Positions 8,059 to 16,971 are shown, counted from the stretch's first letter. The stretch is 64,000 nt of DNA from Variovorax sp. UMC13 (GCF_014170375.1 NZ_LZZW01000036.1:124001-188000), one strand, 5' to 3'. Numbers and translations are program-made. The notes: generated from the letters alone by a model not told the origin.

Positions 8059-8450
8059 TTCTCCCCACAAACACTGGACAACTCTGTGAACAACTCAGGT
8101 GCTTTCTTGTAAGAGCGCTGCAAGTGCTTGTTTTCAAAGGAAAAACAACAAAGTGCTCAACGCTTGAGCAGTGGATGTCTTGTCGCGCAGGACCCCTTTC
8201 ACAGCTTTTTCAGCCCTTGTCAAAGGACAAGTCTGGGGAGAATTCCGAAGGGAAACCGCAGTTGTTCACAGCGCGCAGGCCGTGGCCCAAGTTGTTCCCT
8301 GCGGCGCGACAGCGCGAGCGCTGCGCTGCGCACATGCTTCGCGGGACCACAAGTCCTTGTCACATCACGAAAATATGGGCCTGTCCACAGCCGGGTGCGA
8401 CCCTTATCTACTACTACTAATTTGAATGTAAGAAATAAAAGAGAAGACAA
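8059..8450 (+). repeat. Origin-like unit 5 (complete)
   Basis: DnaA boxes: TTGTTCACA (minus, 8085-8093), TTGTTCACA (8262-8270) and CTGTCCACA (8381-8389). The dyads TGCTCAA-CGC-TTGAGCA (8154-8170) and TTGTCAAAGGACAA (8217-8230) are perfect here. The shared 10-mers are at 8122 and 8351. The trio at 8408-8421 is followed by an AT-rich tract to about 8450, 70 bp before creB. Confidence 0.8.
8408..8445 (+). other. DnaA-trio and AT-rich tract of unit 5
   Basis: CTACTACTACTAAT (8408-8421) is followed by TTTGAATGTAAGAAATAAAA, the longest A/T run of the region. The DnaA box CTGTCCACA is 18 bp upstream with a GC-rich spacer. This and unit 2 are the best candidates for the active duplex-unwinding site. 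Confidence 0.78.
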
Positions 8451-8519
8451 GGGCCAACTTGCTTCGAAAAAAATCATTCCGCAGCGGGCGACCCGCGCCG
8501 CGTCGCTACCATTCCCGGC

Positions 8520-9272
8520 ATGAACGCCCCGTCACTCGCCTTCAACTCCCGGATCCTGATCGCGGAAGACGAGCCCGGCATCGCCGACACGCTGCAGTAC
8601 GTGCTGCGCAGCGACGGGTTCTCGCCCGTCTGGTGCCCGACGGCGCAGGAAGCGATCGCGCAGTTCAGCCGTGAAGCCCCGGCACTGGCCATCCTGGACG
8701 TGGGTCTGCCCGACCTCAACGGCTTCGAGCTCTTCAAGCGCCTGCAGGCATTGCCCGGCGGCGCGGCCGTGCCGATGATCTTCCTGACCGCCCGCAGCGA
8801 CGAGATCGACCGGGTGGTCGGCCTGGAACTGGGGGCCGACGACTACATTGCGAAGCCTTTTTCGCCCAGGGAACTCGTGGCCCGGGTCAGAACGGTACTC
8901 AGGCGCAGCGCAAGGGCCGTTGTCAGCCCGTCCGCAGCCCCCCCTGCCCCCATGGCCTCCAGCGCGCCACAGCCCTTCCTGCTCGATGGCGAGCGGCGCC
9001 AGATCCGCTACTACGGCCGGGCGCTGGAGCTGTCGCGCTACGAATACGGCCTGCTCTGCCTGTTCGTGCAGCGGCCAGGCCGCGTCTACACGCGCGACGA
9101 GCTGCTGGAAATGGTCTGGGACGACCCGGGCGACAGCTTCGACCGCACGGTCGACGCCCACATCAAGACCCTGCGCGCCAAGCTCAAGGCGATCGCGCCC
9201 GAGGTCGAGCCGATCCGCACCCTGCGCGGCACCGGCTATGCGCTGAACGAAGAACTGCCGGCAACGCCTTGA
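8520..9272 (+). CDS. creB: Response regulator CreB
   Basis: A 250-residue OmpR-family regulator. The receiver domain (RILIAEDEPGIADTL...) has its phospho-aspartate in AILDVGLPDLNG and the lysine in YIAKPFSPRE. An Ala/Pro linker leads to a winged-helix DNA-binding domain ending TVDAHIKTLRAKL...RTLRGTGYAL. It is followed immediately by creC. CreD is encoded nearby and an exact CreB tag lies at 14765-14780, which together support CreB over other OmpR-type regulators. It begins 70 bp from the last origin-like unit. Confidence 0.9.
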   Translation: MNAPSLAFNSRILIAEDEPGIADTLQYVLRSDGFSPVWCPTAQEAIAQFSREAPALAILDVGLPDLNGFELFKRLQALPGGAAVPMIFLTARSDEIDRVVGLELGADDYIAKPFSPRELVARVRTVLRRSARAVVSPSAAPPAPMASSAPQPFLLDGERRQIRYYGRALELSRYEYGLLCLFVQRPGRVYTRDELLEMVWDDPGDSFDRTVDAHIKTLRAKLKAIAPEVEPIRTLRGTGYALNEELPATP

Positions 9273-9280
9273 GCCTGCGC

Positions 9281-10720
9281 ATGAGCCGACGCAGCCGGAT
9301 CTTCCTCGGCATCCTCCTGATCTACGCCGCGGGCATCGCCTTCCTGCTCTACCGCGTGGTCGGCGACATCGACCCGCGCTACCGCGAATCGGCCGAGGAG
9401 TCGCTGGTCGACACCTCGCAGTTCATGGCCAGCCTGATCGAGCAGGATGTGATCGCCGGCGCCATCAACACCGCGCGGCTCGAGCCGTTGTTCCGTTCGG
9501 TCTATGCGCGCCAGTTCTCGGCCCAGATCTACAACCTGCACAAGAACCGCGTCGAACTGCGCGTCTACGTGACCGACCGCAACGGCCGCGTGCTCTTCGA
9601 TTCGCTGGGCCGCGCCACCGGCGCCGACTATTCGCGCTGGATCGACGTCAGCCGTGCGCTGGCCGGCGTCTACGGCGCGCGCACCTCGCGCGACGTCGAG
9701 GTCGATCCGCGCACCTCGGTGATGTACGCGGGCGCGCCGATCCGCTGGAACAACGAGATCGTTGGCATGGTCAGCGTCGGCAAGCCGGTGCAGAGCTTCG
9801 GCCAGTTCGTTGAGGACGCGCGGGCACGCACGCTGTGGGTCGGCGTCGGCTCGGCCTTCGCGCTGCTGGTGCTGGCGATCATCGTGTCGGTCTGGCTGGT
9901 GCGGCCCTTCGGGCTGATCTCCGACTACGTGCGCTGGACGCGCGCGCAGAAGAGCCTGAGCATGACCCGCATGGCCCGGCGCGCGCTCGACGCGCTGCGC
10001 GGCGGCTTCGGCGAGATGCGCGACGCGCTCACCGGCCGCAACTACGTGGCCGACTACGTGCAGACCTTCACGCATGAAGTGAAGAGCCCGCTGTCGGCGA
10101 TCCGCGGTGCGGCCGAACTGCTGCAGGAGCCGTCGATGCCGCAGCACGAGCGCGAACACTTCCTGGCCAACATCGAGCGCGAAACCCAGCGCATCCAGGA
10201 GATCGTGGACCGCATGATGGAGCTCACCGCGCTGGAAACGCGCCGGGTGCTCGAGCGCACCCAGCCGGTCGCGCTGGCCACGCTGCTCGACGAACTCGCC
10301 GCCAGCGCGCAGGGCGCGGCTTCGGCGCGCGGCGTGCGCGTGGCGCTCGACCTGCGCGCCACGCCGCTGACCGAAGGCGATCCCTTCCTGCTGCGGCGCG
10401 CGGTGAGCAACCTGCTCGACAACGCGATCGATTTCTCGCCGGCCGGCAGCGCGGTGCTGCTGAGCCTCGAGGCCGATGCGAAGCAGGCGCGCATCGCCGT
10501 GCGCGACCATGGCCCGGGCATTCCGGACTACGCGCGCGACAAGGTGTTCGAGAAGTTCTATTCGCTGGCCCGCCCCAACGGCCAGAAGAAGAGCACCGGC
10601 CTGGGCCTGGCCTTCGTCAAGGAGATCGCGGCGCTGCACCGCGGACGCATCGAACTGGCCAATGCCAAGGGCGGCGGCGCGCTGGCGGTGCTGACGCTGC
10701 CGCTGAGTTCAGGGCACTGA
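9281..10720 (+). CDS. creC: Sensor histidine kinase CreC
   Basis: A 479-residue inner-membrane kinase partner of CreB. It has one N-terminal membrane helix (about 8-27), a periplasmic sensor of about 155 residues and a second helix (about 186-207). Then come a HAMP-like linker, the phospho-accepting His in TFTHEVKSPLSAIRG (about 265), the N-box (NLLDNAIDFSP) and the G-boxes (DHGPGIPDYARDKVFEKFY; STGLGLAFVKEI). The ATG at 9281 is 8 bp past the creB stop. A TTG at 9269 overlapping that stop (TTGA) is an alternative start. It is convergent with the PBP1A gene. Confidence 0.9.
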   Translation: MSRRSRIFLGILLIYAAGIAFLLYRVVGDIDPRYRESAEESLVDTSQFMASLIEQDVIAGAINTARLEPLFRSVYARQFSAQIYNLHKNRVELRVYVTDRNGRVLFDSLGRATGADYSRWIDVSRALAGVYGARTSRDVEVDPRTSVMYAGAPIRWNNEIVGMVSVGKPVQSFGQFVEDARARTLWVGVGSAFALLVLAIIVSVWLVRPFGLISDYVRWTRAQKSLSMTRMARRALDALRGGFGEMRDALTGRNYVADYVQTFTHEVKSPLSAIRGAAELLQEPSMPQHEREHFLANIERETQRIQEIVDRMMELTALETRRVLERTQPVALATLLDELAASAQGAASARGVRVALDLRATPLTEGDPFLLRRAVSNLLDNAIDFSPAGSAVLLSLEADAKQARIAVRDHGPGIPDYARDKVFEKFYSLARPNGQKKSTGLGLAFVKEIAALHRGRIELANAKGGGALAVLTLPLSSGH

Positions 10721-10739
10721 AGCCGCGCGGCAGAGAACG

Positions 10740-13115
10740 CTAGCGGAACATGTCGAGGATGCTCTTGCGTTCCTCGTTCGATGGCGGCGTGCCGATCGGC
10801 GCACCGGTGAGCGTTTCGGCCGGCGGCGTGTCGCCGTCTTCCATGCCCAACGTGGCCACGCTGTGGCCGGGCGTGAAGTCGTCGAAGTACCAGTTGCCGT
10901 CGATCTGCACCAGGCCCTCGGGCGCGGTCGCTTCGACCACCGGCGTGCCCTGCAGCGCGGTCTTCATGAAGCCGGTCCACACCGGCAGGCTCAGGCTGCC
11001 GCCGGTCTCGCCGCGCACGCCCAGGCGGCGCGGCATGTCGTAGCCGATCCAGGCCACGCCCACCAGGCCTGGCTGGAAGCCGGCGAACCAGGTGTCGAGC
11101 GAATCGTTGGTGGTGCCGGTCTTGCCGTAGAGGTCGTCGCGGCGCAGCGCCTGCCAGGCCTTGCTGCCGGTGCCGCCCTTCATCACGCTGTTGAGCAGCG
11201 TGTTCATCACGAAGGCGTTGCGCGCCGGGATGGCGCGCATCGACTCGTCGAGCACCGGCGGCGCGTTCTCGGTCAGCACGCGGTCGCGTGCATCGGTCAC
11301 GCGCGTGATGAGCTGCGGGCTCACACGGTAGCCGCCGTTGGCGAACACCGCATAGGCCGCGGCCATCTGCATCGGCGTGACCGAGCCCGCGCCCAGCGCC
11401 ATCGGCAGGTTGGCCGGCTGCTTCTCGCGCTCGAAGCCGAAGCGCGTGACCCAGTCCTGCGCGTAGCTGGGACTGATGGACTGCATCACGCGCAGGGTCA
11501 CCATGTTCTTGGACGCCATCAACGCACTGCGCAGGCTCATCGGTCCTTCGAAGGTGCCTTCGAAGTTCTTCGGCTCCCAGGCCTGGCCGCCGTTGGCCGC
11601 GGCATCGAAGGCCATCGGCGCGTCGTTCACCACGGTGGTGGGCGTGAAGCCCTTTTCCAGCGCGGCCGAATAGATGAAGGGCTTGAAGCTCGAGCCCGGC
11701 TGGCGCCAGGCCTGCGTCACGTGGTCGAACTTGCTCTTGCCGAAGTCGAAGCCGCCCACCAGCGCCTTGACCGCGCCGTTGCGCGGGTCGAGCGCGACGA
11801 AGGCGCCTTCGACCTCGGGCAGCTGCACGATCTCCCAATCGTCCTTGGCGTTCTTCGCGACACGGATCACCGCGCCGCGGCGCAGCCGCAACGTGGCTGG
11901 TGCCTTCTCCGACAGCGCGGCGCGCGCGGGCTGCAGGCCTTCGCCCGACAGGGTCAGCAGGTCGCCGTTGGCGCGCACCGCGACCAGGTTCTTCGCGCTG
12001 GCCGACAGCACCACGGCGGCGATCACGTCGCCGTTGTCGGGATGGTCGGCCAATGCGTCTTCCACCGCATCGTCGAGCGCGTCGGTTTCGGTGGGCAGTT
12101 CGACGAAGGCCTCGGGGCCGCGGTAGGGCTGGCGCCGTTCGTAGTCGAGGATGCCCTTGCGCAGCGAACGGTAGGCGGCCGTCTGGTCGGTCGCGACCAG
12201 CGTGGTGTAGGCCTTGAGCCCGCGCGTGTAGGTGCTGTCGCCGTACTGCGCGAACAGTGTGCGCCGCACCGACTCGGCCACGTACTCGGCGTGCAGTTGC
12301 CGCGGGTCGGCCGCGTCGCGCAACTGCAGCGGCTCGGCCGCGGCCTCGGTGGCCTGCGCCGCCGTGATCGCACCGGTCTCCTGCATGCGGGCGAGCACGT
12401 GCAGCTGGCGCGTGCGCGCGCGGCGCGGGTTGCTCATCGGGTTGGCGCTGCGCGGTGCCTTCGGCAGGCCCGCGAGCATCGCGGCCTGGGCGATCGTGAT
12501 GTCCTTCAGCGGCTTGCCGAAGTAGGCCTCCGACGCGGCGGCGAAGCCGTAGGAACGCTGGCCCAGGTAGATCTGGTTCAGGTAGATCTCGAGGATCTGG
12601 TCCTTGCTCAGTTGCCGCTCCAGCCGCAGGGCCAGCAGCGCCTCGGAGACCTTGCGCGAATAGGTCTGCTCCGAGCTCAGGTAGACGTTGCGCGCGACCT
12701 GCTGCGTGATGGTCGATGCGCCCTGGCGCGTGCCATGGCGCAGGTTCGACAGCAGTGCGCGCGCAATGCCCTTGGCGTCGATGCCGCCGTGCTCGTAGAA
12801 GCGCGCATCCTCGACCGCCAGCACCGCGTCCTTGAGCACCTTGGGCACGGCGTCGATGGGCACCAGCTGGCGCCGCTCTTCGCCGAACTCGCCGATCAGC
12901 TGGCCGTCGGCCGTGTACACCCGCAGCGGAAGCTTGGGTTGGTAGTCGGCCAGCGCCGAGACGTCGGGCAGCTTCGCGTCGATGGTGCGCCAGGCGATGC
13001 CGCCCGCGGCGAGCAGCACCACGACGGCCGCTGCGCTGGCGATGGCGCCGATGCGCAGCGTGCGGCGGCGCCGGGCCGCGCGATCGGAGGGAGTGGGAGA
13101 AGGGAGAGAAGCCAT
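10740..13115 (-). CDS. mrcA: Bifunctional penicillin-binding protein 1A
   Basis: A 791-residue class A PBP that polymerises and cross-links peptidoglycan in the periplasm. It has a cytoplasmic basic tail and one membrane anchor (about 20-43). The GT51 domain has catalytic Glu in AVEDARFYEHGG (about 102) and GASTITQQVARN. The transpeptidase domain has SxxK in PGSSFKPF (about 475) and KTGTTND. It is the second gene of a creD-PBP operon (16-bp gap) that may respond to CreB. Many betaproteobacteria carry more than one class A PBP, so the mrcA symbol is by family. Confidence 0.92.
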   Translation of the reverse strand: MASLPSPTPSDRAARRRRTLRIGAIASAAAVVVLLAAGGIAWRTIDAKLPDVSALADYQPKLPLRVYTADGQLIGEFGEERRQLVPIDAVPKVLKDAVLAVEDARFYEHGGIDAKGIARALLSNLRHGTRQGASTITQQVARNVYLSSEQTYSRKVSEALLALRLERQLSKDQILEIYLNQIYLGQRSYGFAAASEAYFGKPLKDITIAQAAMLAGLPKAPRSANPMSNPRRARTRQLHVLARMQETGAITAAQATEAAAEPLQLRDAADPRQLHAEYVAESVRRTLFAQYGDSTYTRGLKAYTTLVATDQTAAYRSLRKGILDYERRQPYRGPEAFVELPTETDALDDAVEDALADHPDNGDVIAAVVLSASAKNLVAVRANGDLLTLSGEGLQPARAALSEKAPATLRLRRGAVIRVAKNAKDDWEIVQLPEVEGAFVALDPRNGAVKALVGGFDFGKSKFDHVTQAWRQPGSSFKPFIYSAALEKGFTPTTVVNDAPMAFDAAANGGQAWEPKNFEGTFEGPMSLRSALMASKNMVTLRVMQSISPSYAQDWVTRFGFEREKQPANLPMALGAGSVTPMQMAAAYAVFANGGYRVSPQLITRVTDARDRVLTENAPPVLDESMRAIPARNAFVMNTLLNSVMKGGTGSKAWQALRRDDLYGKTGTTNDSLDTWFAGFQPGLVGVAWIGYDMPRRLGVRGETGGSLSLPVWTGFMKTALQGTPVVEATAPEGLVQIDGNWYFDDFTPGHSVATLGMEDGDTPPAETLTGAPIGTPPSNEERKSILDMFR

Positions 13116-13130
13116 CGGGAGTTCGGGAGA

Positions 13131-14672
13131 TCAGCGCGGGGTCGGCTCGGTCGGAGTCGCCGCGGGGCGCATCGGTTCCTGGCTTTCCGGGAGTACCTGG
13201 GTATTGCTGCGCGAAAGCGCATACCAGTCGACCTTGCGGGTTGCAAGCATCAGGGCGGCCAGCATACCGAAGGTCAGCAGGGCGCCCAGTAACAGCGCGT
13301 TGCTTTCCGAGGCCAGCAGGCCGTAGAGCGCGGCGTAGAGCACTGCCACATAGGCACCGAAGCCCACGCCGCGCCGCCAGCCGCCCAGCGCGGCACTGAA
13401 GTAGATGGCCAGCAGCGCGACGCTCGCGCCCGCCGCGGCGGCATACGCGAGGCCGAAGGCGAGCTTCTCGGACAGGGCCAGTAGCAGCAGGAAGAACAGC
13501 GCGATCGACAGGCCGACCAGGCCGTACTGCACCGTGTGCAGCCGCAGCCGGCCGAACAGCTCGGCCATGAAGGCGGCCATCAGCACCAGGCCGATGAACA
13601 GTGCGCCGTACTTGCCGGCGCGGGTGGACATCGCATAGACGTTGAGCGGCTGGGCCAGCGAGATGTCGAAGGTCTGCAGCGGTCCGGCCGGCGGCGCGGC
13701 ATGCGTGGTCGATGCCATGGCCTCGACCGCCACCGACTCCCCGCGGGCCGGCGCGGCGCGCGCCACGTCGATCGCCGAAGCGCTGGCCGTGGCACGGTCG
13801 TCGAGCCAGCCCGCGCGCACCTGCTCGCGCGCCGAACTCACCAGAGAAGACACGCGCCAGCGTGCATCGAAGCCCTTGGCGTCGATGCTGCGTTCGGCCG
13901 CGAGGAAGCGGCCGCCGAAGCGCGGATGCGCCCAGGGCGACTGCAGGTGCGCGGTGGTCTCGTCGGCGATGGGCACCAGCGACAGCGTCTCTTGGCCGAC
14001 CACGCCGACCTTCATCTCGAAGGGCAGCGTCTTTCCGTCGAGCCAGGCCGTGAGCGCGGCACCGCCCAGCGGTGCGTGGATGCCGGCGCCGAAGGCCTGG
14101 TCCGACAGGCCGGGCATGCGTTGCGCGAAGCGCAGGGTCTCGCCCTGCATCGTGAGCGTGGGCGAGCCGTCGAGGCCGCGCAGGTCGCTCAGGTTGAACA
14201 CCACATAGGGCGTGCGGAACTCCAGGTTGGTGTCCGGCCCCAGGCGCTGCACCTTGCGCGATTCGAAGGGCGCGAAGCCGCCGCTCAGCGTGGCGTCGAG
14301 TGCGTAGAACGGGATCTTGAAGATGCCGCGGTAGCGCTCCTGCGGTGCCAGCGCGCCCTCGATGTGCAGCTTGTCGGGGAACACCAGGTGCACGCGCTGG
14401 GCGCTGCGCTGCACGGTGCCGATCGCCTTGCCGCTGCTGTTGCGCTGCAGTTCGTTCCAGCGCTCGGTGTAGGGCACCACCAGCACCGGGCCGATCACGG
14501 TCTGCGGGCCGGTGTAGGTGCTCGCGAGTTCCGCGGCGGCCTCGCGCTGGCTCTCGCCGCGGCCGCGGTTGAGCGTGTCGATCTCGCTGAGCGGGATGCA
14601 CAGCAGCAAGGTCAGCACGATCAGCCCGAGCACCTTGGTGAGGATGGAGTTGCGAAGCATCTGGAAGAGCAT
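13131..14672 (-). CDS. creD: Inner-membrane protein CreD
   Basis: A 513-residue protein of the CreD envelope-integrity family. Its N-terminal helix (SILTKVLGLIVLTLLLCIPLSEI) is followed by a large periplasmic domain (TYTGPQTVIGPVLVVPYTE is typical) and about five C-terminal membrane helices. CreD is the strongest known target of CreBC in enterics. I chose the ATG at 14670-14672 because AGGGGACAACAAC precedes it; an ATG nine codons upstream (14699) lacks a site. The exact CreB tag lies about 95 bp upstream. Confidence 0.9.
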   Translation of the reverse strand: MLFQMLRNSILTKVLGLIVLTLLLCIPLSEIDTLNRGRGESQREAAAELASTYTGPQTVIGPVLVVPYTERWNELQRNSSGKAIGTVQRSAQRVHLVFPDKLHIEGALAPQERYRGIFKIPFYALDATLSGGFAPFESRKVQRLGPDTNLEFRTPYVVFNLSDLRGLDGSPTLTMQGETLRFAQRMPGLSDQAFGAGIHAPLGGAALTAWLDGKTLPFEMKVGVVGQETLSLVPIADETTAHLQSPWAHPRFGGRFLAAERSIDAKGFDARWRVSSLVSSAREQVRAGWLDDRATASASAIDVARAAPARGESVAVEAMASTTHAAPPAGPLQTFDISLAQPLNVYAMSTRAGKYGALFIGLVLMAAFMAELFGRLRLHTVQYGLVGLSIALFFLLLLALSEKLAFGLAYAAAAGASVALLAIYFSAALGGWRRGVGFGAYVAVLYAALYGLLASESNALLLGALLTFGMLAALMLATRKVDWYALSRSNTQVLPESQEPMRPAATPTEPTPR

Positions 14673-14764
14673 GTTGTTGTCCCCTGGGGGTGAGGCCATG
14701 GTGGCGATGCGCCGATGCTCGCCTCGGCGTTGGAAGGCCGTATGAAGGCGCCGCGCACACGCAC

Positions 14765-14780
14765 TTCACGCAGACTTCAC
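14765..14780 (+). promoter_or_regulatory. CreB-binding tag (TTCAC-N6-TTCAC)
   Basis: TTCACGCAGACTTCAC matches the published Cre/Blr tag exactly: two TTCAC repeats six bases apart. It lies in the 218-bp gap between creD (leftward) and the VIT/VWA operon (rightward), reading in the rightward direction. CreB could control either or both divergent transcripts. No good sigma-70 -35/-10 pair is obvious beside it. Confidence 0.8.
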
Positions 14781-14890
14781 ACAGCACGCCGTCCCTTCGC
14801 ACCGCCTTCCCCTGCGCGTCCGACAGTCCTTCCCATGCCCCGCCAAGGGGAAACGCAGCAGCAAGCAAGCACCCAAGAAGGAACGACGCC

Positions 14891-16957
14891 ATGCAACACC
14901 ACACCTCGCGACCCGGACGCTGGCTCTGGGCCGGCACTCTGGCCCTGGCCACCACCGCCTTCGTGGCGCTCACCGCGCAGCCATTGCATGCGCAGGAGGC
15001 CGCGCCGCGTGAGAAGACCGAGAGCCCCTACTTCTTCGTCAAGAGCGACGACCCGGCGGTCGACCAGCTGCCGCTGAAGAACACCGCGGTCGACGTGAAG
15101 ATCTCGGGCGTGATCGCCGACGTGACGGTCACGCAGACCTACCGCAACGAAGGCCAGCGCGCGATCGAGGCGCGCTACGTGTTCCCGGGCTCGACCAAGG
15201 CTGCGGTCAACGGACTCAACGTGCGCCTGGCCGATCGGCTGATCACCGCGCAGATCCGCGAGAAGCAGCAGGCGCGCATCGAGTACGACGCGGCCAAGAA
15301 GGAAGGCAAGACCGCGGCGCTGCTCGAGCAGCACCTGCCCAACGTGTTCCAGATGAACGTGGCCAACATCCTGCCCAACGACGAGGTCAAGGTCGAACTG
15401 CGCTACACCGAACTGCTGGTGCCCAACGCGGGCAACTACCAGTTCGTGTTCCCGACCGTGGTGGGGCCGCGCTACCGCAGCCCGGCGGCAGCGGAAAGCT
15501 CGCCGCTGCGCAACGTGGCGCAGCCGGTGCTGCATGCGGGCGTGCCCTCGAACGCGGGCTTCCAGCTCAAGGTCGCGCTCGACACGCCCATGGGCCTGAA
15601 GGAAGTGCGCTCGGCCACGCATGCGATCGATGTGAAGAAGAGCGATGCCGACCGCCATGCGAACGTCGCGCTCACCGCCACGCTGGAATCCGCTTCGAAC
15701 CGCGACTTCGTGCTCGACTACCGGCTGGCCGGCGAGAAGATCGAATCGGGCCTGATGCTCTACAAGGGCCAGGGCGAAGGCGCGGAGAACTTCTTCCTCG
15801 CGATGGTCGAGCCGCCCAAGTCGGTCGCGGCCAGCGCCATCTCGCCGCGCGACTACATCTTCGTGGTCGACATCTCGGGCTCGATGCACGGCTTTCCGCT
15901 CGACACCGCCAAGACCGTGCTCGAGCGCCTGATCGGCGGCCTGCGCCCCAGCGACACCTTCAACGTGATGCTGTTCTCGGGCAGCAACAAGATGCTGTCG
16001 CCGAAGTCGGTGCCGGCCTCGCGCGCCAACATCGAGCAGGCGCTGGCCACGATCAAGAACTACAGCGGCAGCGGCAGCACCGAGCTGATCCCGGCCCTCA
16101 AACGGGTCTATGCCGAACCCAAGGCACCCAACGTGTCGCGCACCGTGGTGGTGGTGACCGACGGTTATGTCGACGTCGAACGCGAGGCCTTCGATCTCGT
16201 GCGCCGCAACCTCTCGAAGGCCAACCTGTTCGCCTTCGGCATCGGCTCCTCCGTCAACCGTCACCTGATGGAAGGCCTGGCCCGTGCCGGCATGGGCGAG
16301 CCCTTCATCATCACCGACCCGATCCAGGCGCCCGAGCAGGCCGCGCGCTTCCGCCGCATGGTCGAGTCGCCGGTGCTGACCAACGTGCGTGCCACCTTCG
16401 GCGGCCTCGACGTGTACGACGTCGAACCGACGGTGCTGCCCGACGTGCTGGGCGAGCGTCCCGTGATCGTGTTCGGCAAGTGGCGCGGCGAGGCCCGTGG
16501 CCGCGTGGTGATCGAAGGCCAGAGCGCCAGCGGCCCTTACCGTGAAGAGGTCGAGATCGACGGCCGCACGCCGCAGAACGCCGCCGCGCTGCGTTCCTTG
16601 TGGGCGCGCCACCGCATCGCCGCGCTCAGCGACCAGGAATCGCTCGAGGGCGGCGACGCCTTCGCCAAGCGCATCACCGAACTGGGCCTGAAGTACAGCC
16701 TGCTCACGCAGTACACCAGCTTCATCGCGGTGGACAAGGTGGTGCGCAACCCGGCGCCGCAGAACGCGGCCGGCGTCGACCAGCCTTCGCCGCTGCCCAA
16801 GGGCGTGGAAGACAGCGCGGTGGGCCAGGCCCTGGGCGCCGAAGTGCCCAGCACGCCCGAACCCGAGATGCTGGGCGCAGTGGCGGTGGTGCTCGCGATG
16901 CTGGCCATGCTGCGCCGCCGCGCGCGCCGCAACGACACGCGTCGCTTCACCTCGTGA
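14891..16957 (+). CDS. Secreted VIT/VWA-domain protein with PEP-CTERM-like sorting tail
   Basis: A 688-residue protein starting at ATG 14891 behind AAGAAGGA. It has a signal peptide (to about residue 34, cleaved near LHAQ-EA). A VIT domain (about 60-180) is followed by a VWA domain with the metal-binding DISGS motif at about 326. The C-terminus has STPEPEM, a hydrophobic helix and a basic RRRARR cluster. That is the tripartite PEP-CTERM arrangement recognised by exosortases. The gene directly downstream is an exosortase, so this is probably its dedicated substrate. It resembles marine-proteobacterial sortase-target and inter-alpha-trypsin-inhibitor-like proteins. Confidence 0.88.
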   Translation: MQHHTSRPGRWLWAGTLALATTAFVALTAQPLHAQEAAPREKTESPYFFVKSDDPAVDQLPLKNTAVDVKISGVIADVTVTQTYRNEGQRAIEARYVFPGSTKAAVNGLNVRLADRLITAQIREKQQARIEYDAAKKEGKTAALLEQHLPNVFQMNVANILPNDEVKVELRYTELLVPNAGNYQFVFPTVVGPRYRSPAAAESSPLRNVAQPVLHAGVPSNAGFQLKVALDTPMGLKEVRSATHAIDVKKSDADRHANVALTATLESASNRDFVLDYRLAGEKIESGLMLYKGQGEGAENFFLAMVEPPKSVAASAISPRDYIFVVDISGSMHGFPLDTAKTVLERLIGGLRPSDTFNVMLFSGSNKMLSPKSVPASRANIEQALATIKNYSGSGSTELIPALKRVYAEPKAPNVSRTVVVVTDGYVDVEREAFDLVRRNLSKANLFAFGIGSSVNRHLMEGLARAGMGEPFIITDPIQAPEQAARFRRMVESPVLTNVRATFGGLDVYDVEPTVLPDVLGERPVIVFGKWRGEARGRVVIEGQSASGPYREEVEIDGRTPQNAAALRSLWARHRIAALSDQESLEGGDAFAKRITELGLKYSLLTQYTSFIAVDKVVRNPAPQNAAGVDQPSPLPKGVEDSAVGQALGAEVPSTPEPEMLGAVAVVLAMLAMLRRRARRNDTRRFTS

Positions 16958-16971
16958 CCAGGAGTCCAGAG

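Larger units (their letters stand above)
5627..8450. other. Candidate replication origin region: five oriC-like units
   Basis: About 2.8 kb without a convincing gene. Five same-oriented diverged copies of a ~390-bp unit start at TTCTCCCCACAAA (5627, 6238, 6969, 7460, 8059) and are separated by unrelated GC-rich spacers. Each has several DnaA boxes (TTATNCACA or one mismatch). Units 2, 4 and 5 end with CTGTCCACA, a 15-18 bp spacer, a DnaA-trio run and an AT-rich tract. That is the order described for basal bacterial origin-unwinding elements. The region separates a leftward gene from rightward creBC. Inference: chromosomal oriC. The alternative is a DnaA-titrating cluster. Confidence 0.75.

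Noticed and set aside
5696..8420. Several open frames of 80-217 codons inside the origin-like region
   Set aside because: They overlap each other on both strands, differ from unit to unit, match no family and cross the conserved DnaA boxes and trios. The conservation between units is at DNA level, not in a reading frame.
5627..8450. CRISPR array
   Set aside because: The repeats are ~390 bp and diverged, the spacers 100-340 bp and variable. No short direct repeats and no cas genes.
10558..14973. Very long leftward frame (about 1470 codons) across creC, PBP1A and creD
   Set aside because: It is the antisense or shifted shadow of GC3-rich real genes. PBP1A and CreD are unambiguous by motif in their own frames.
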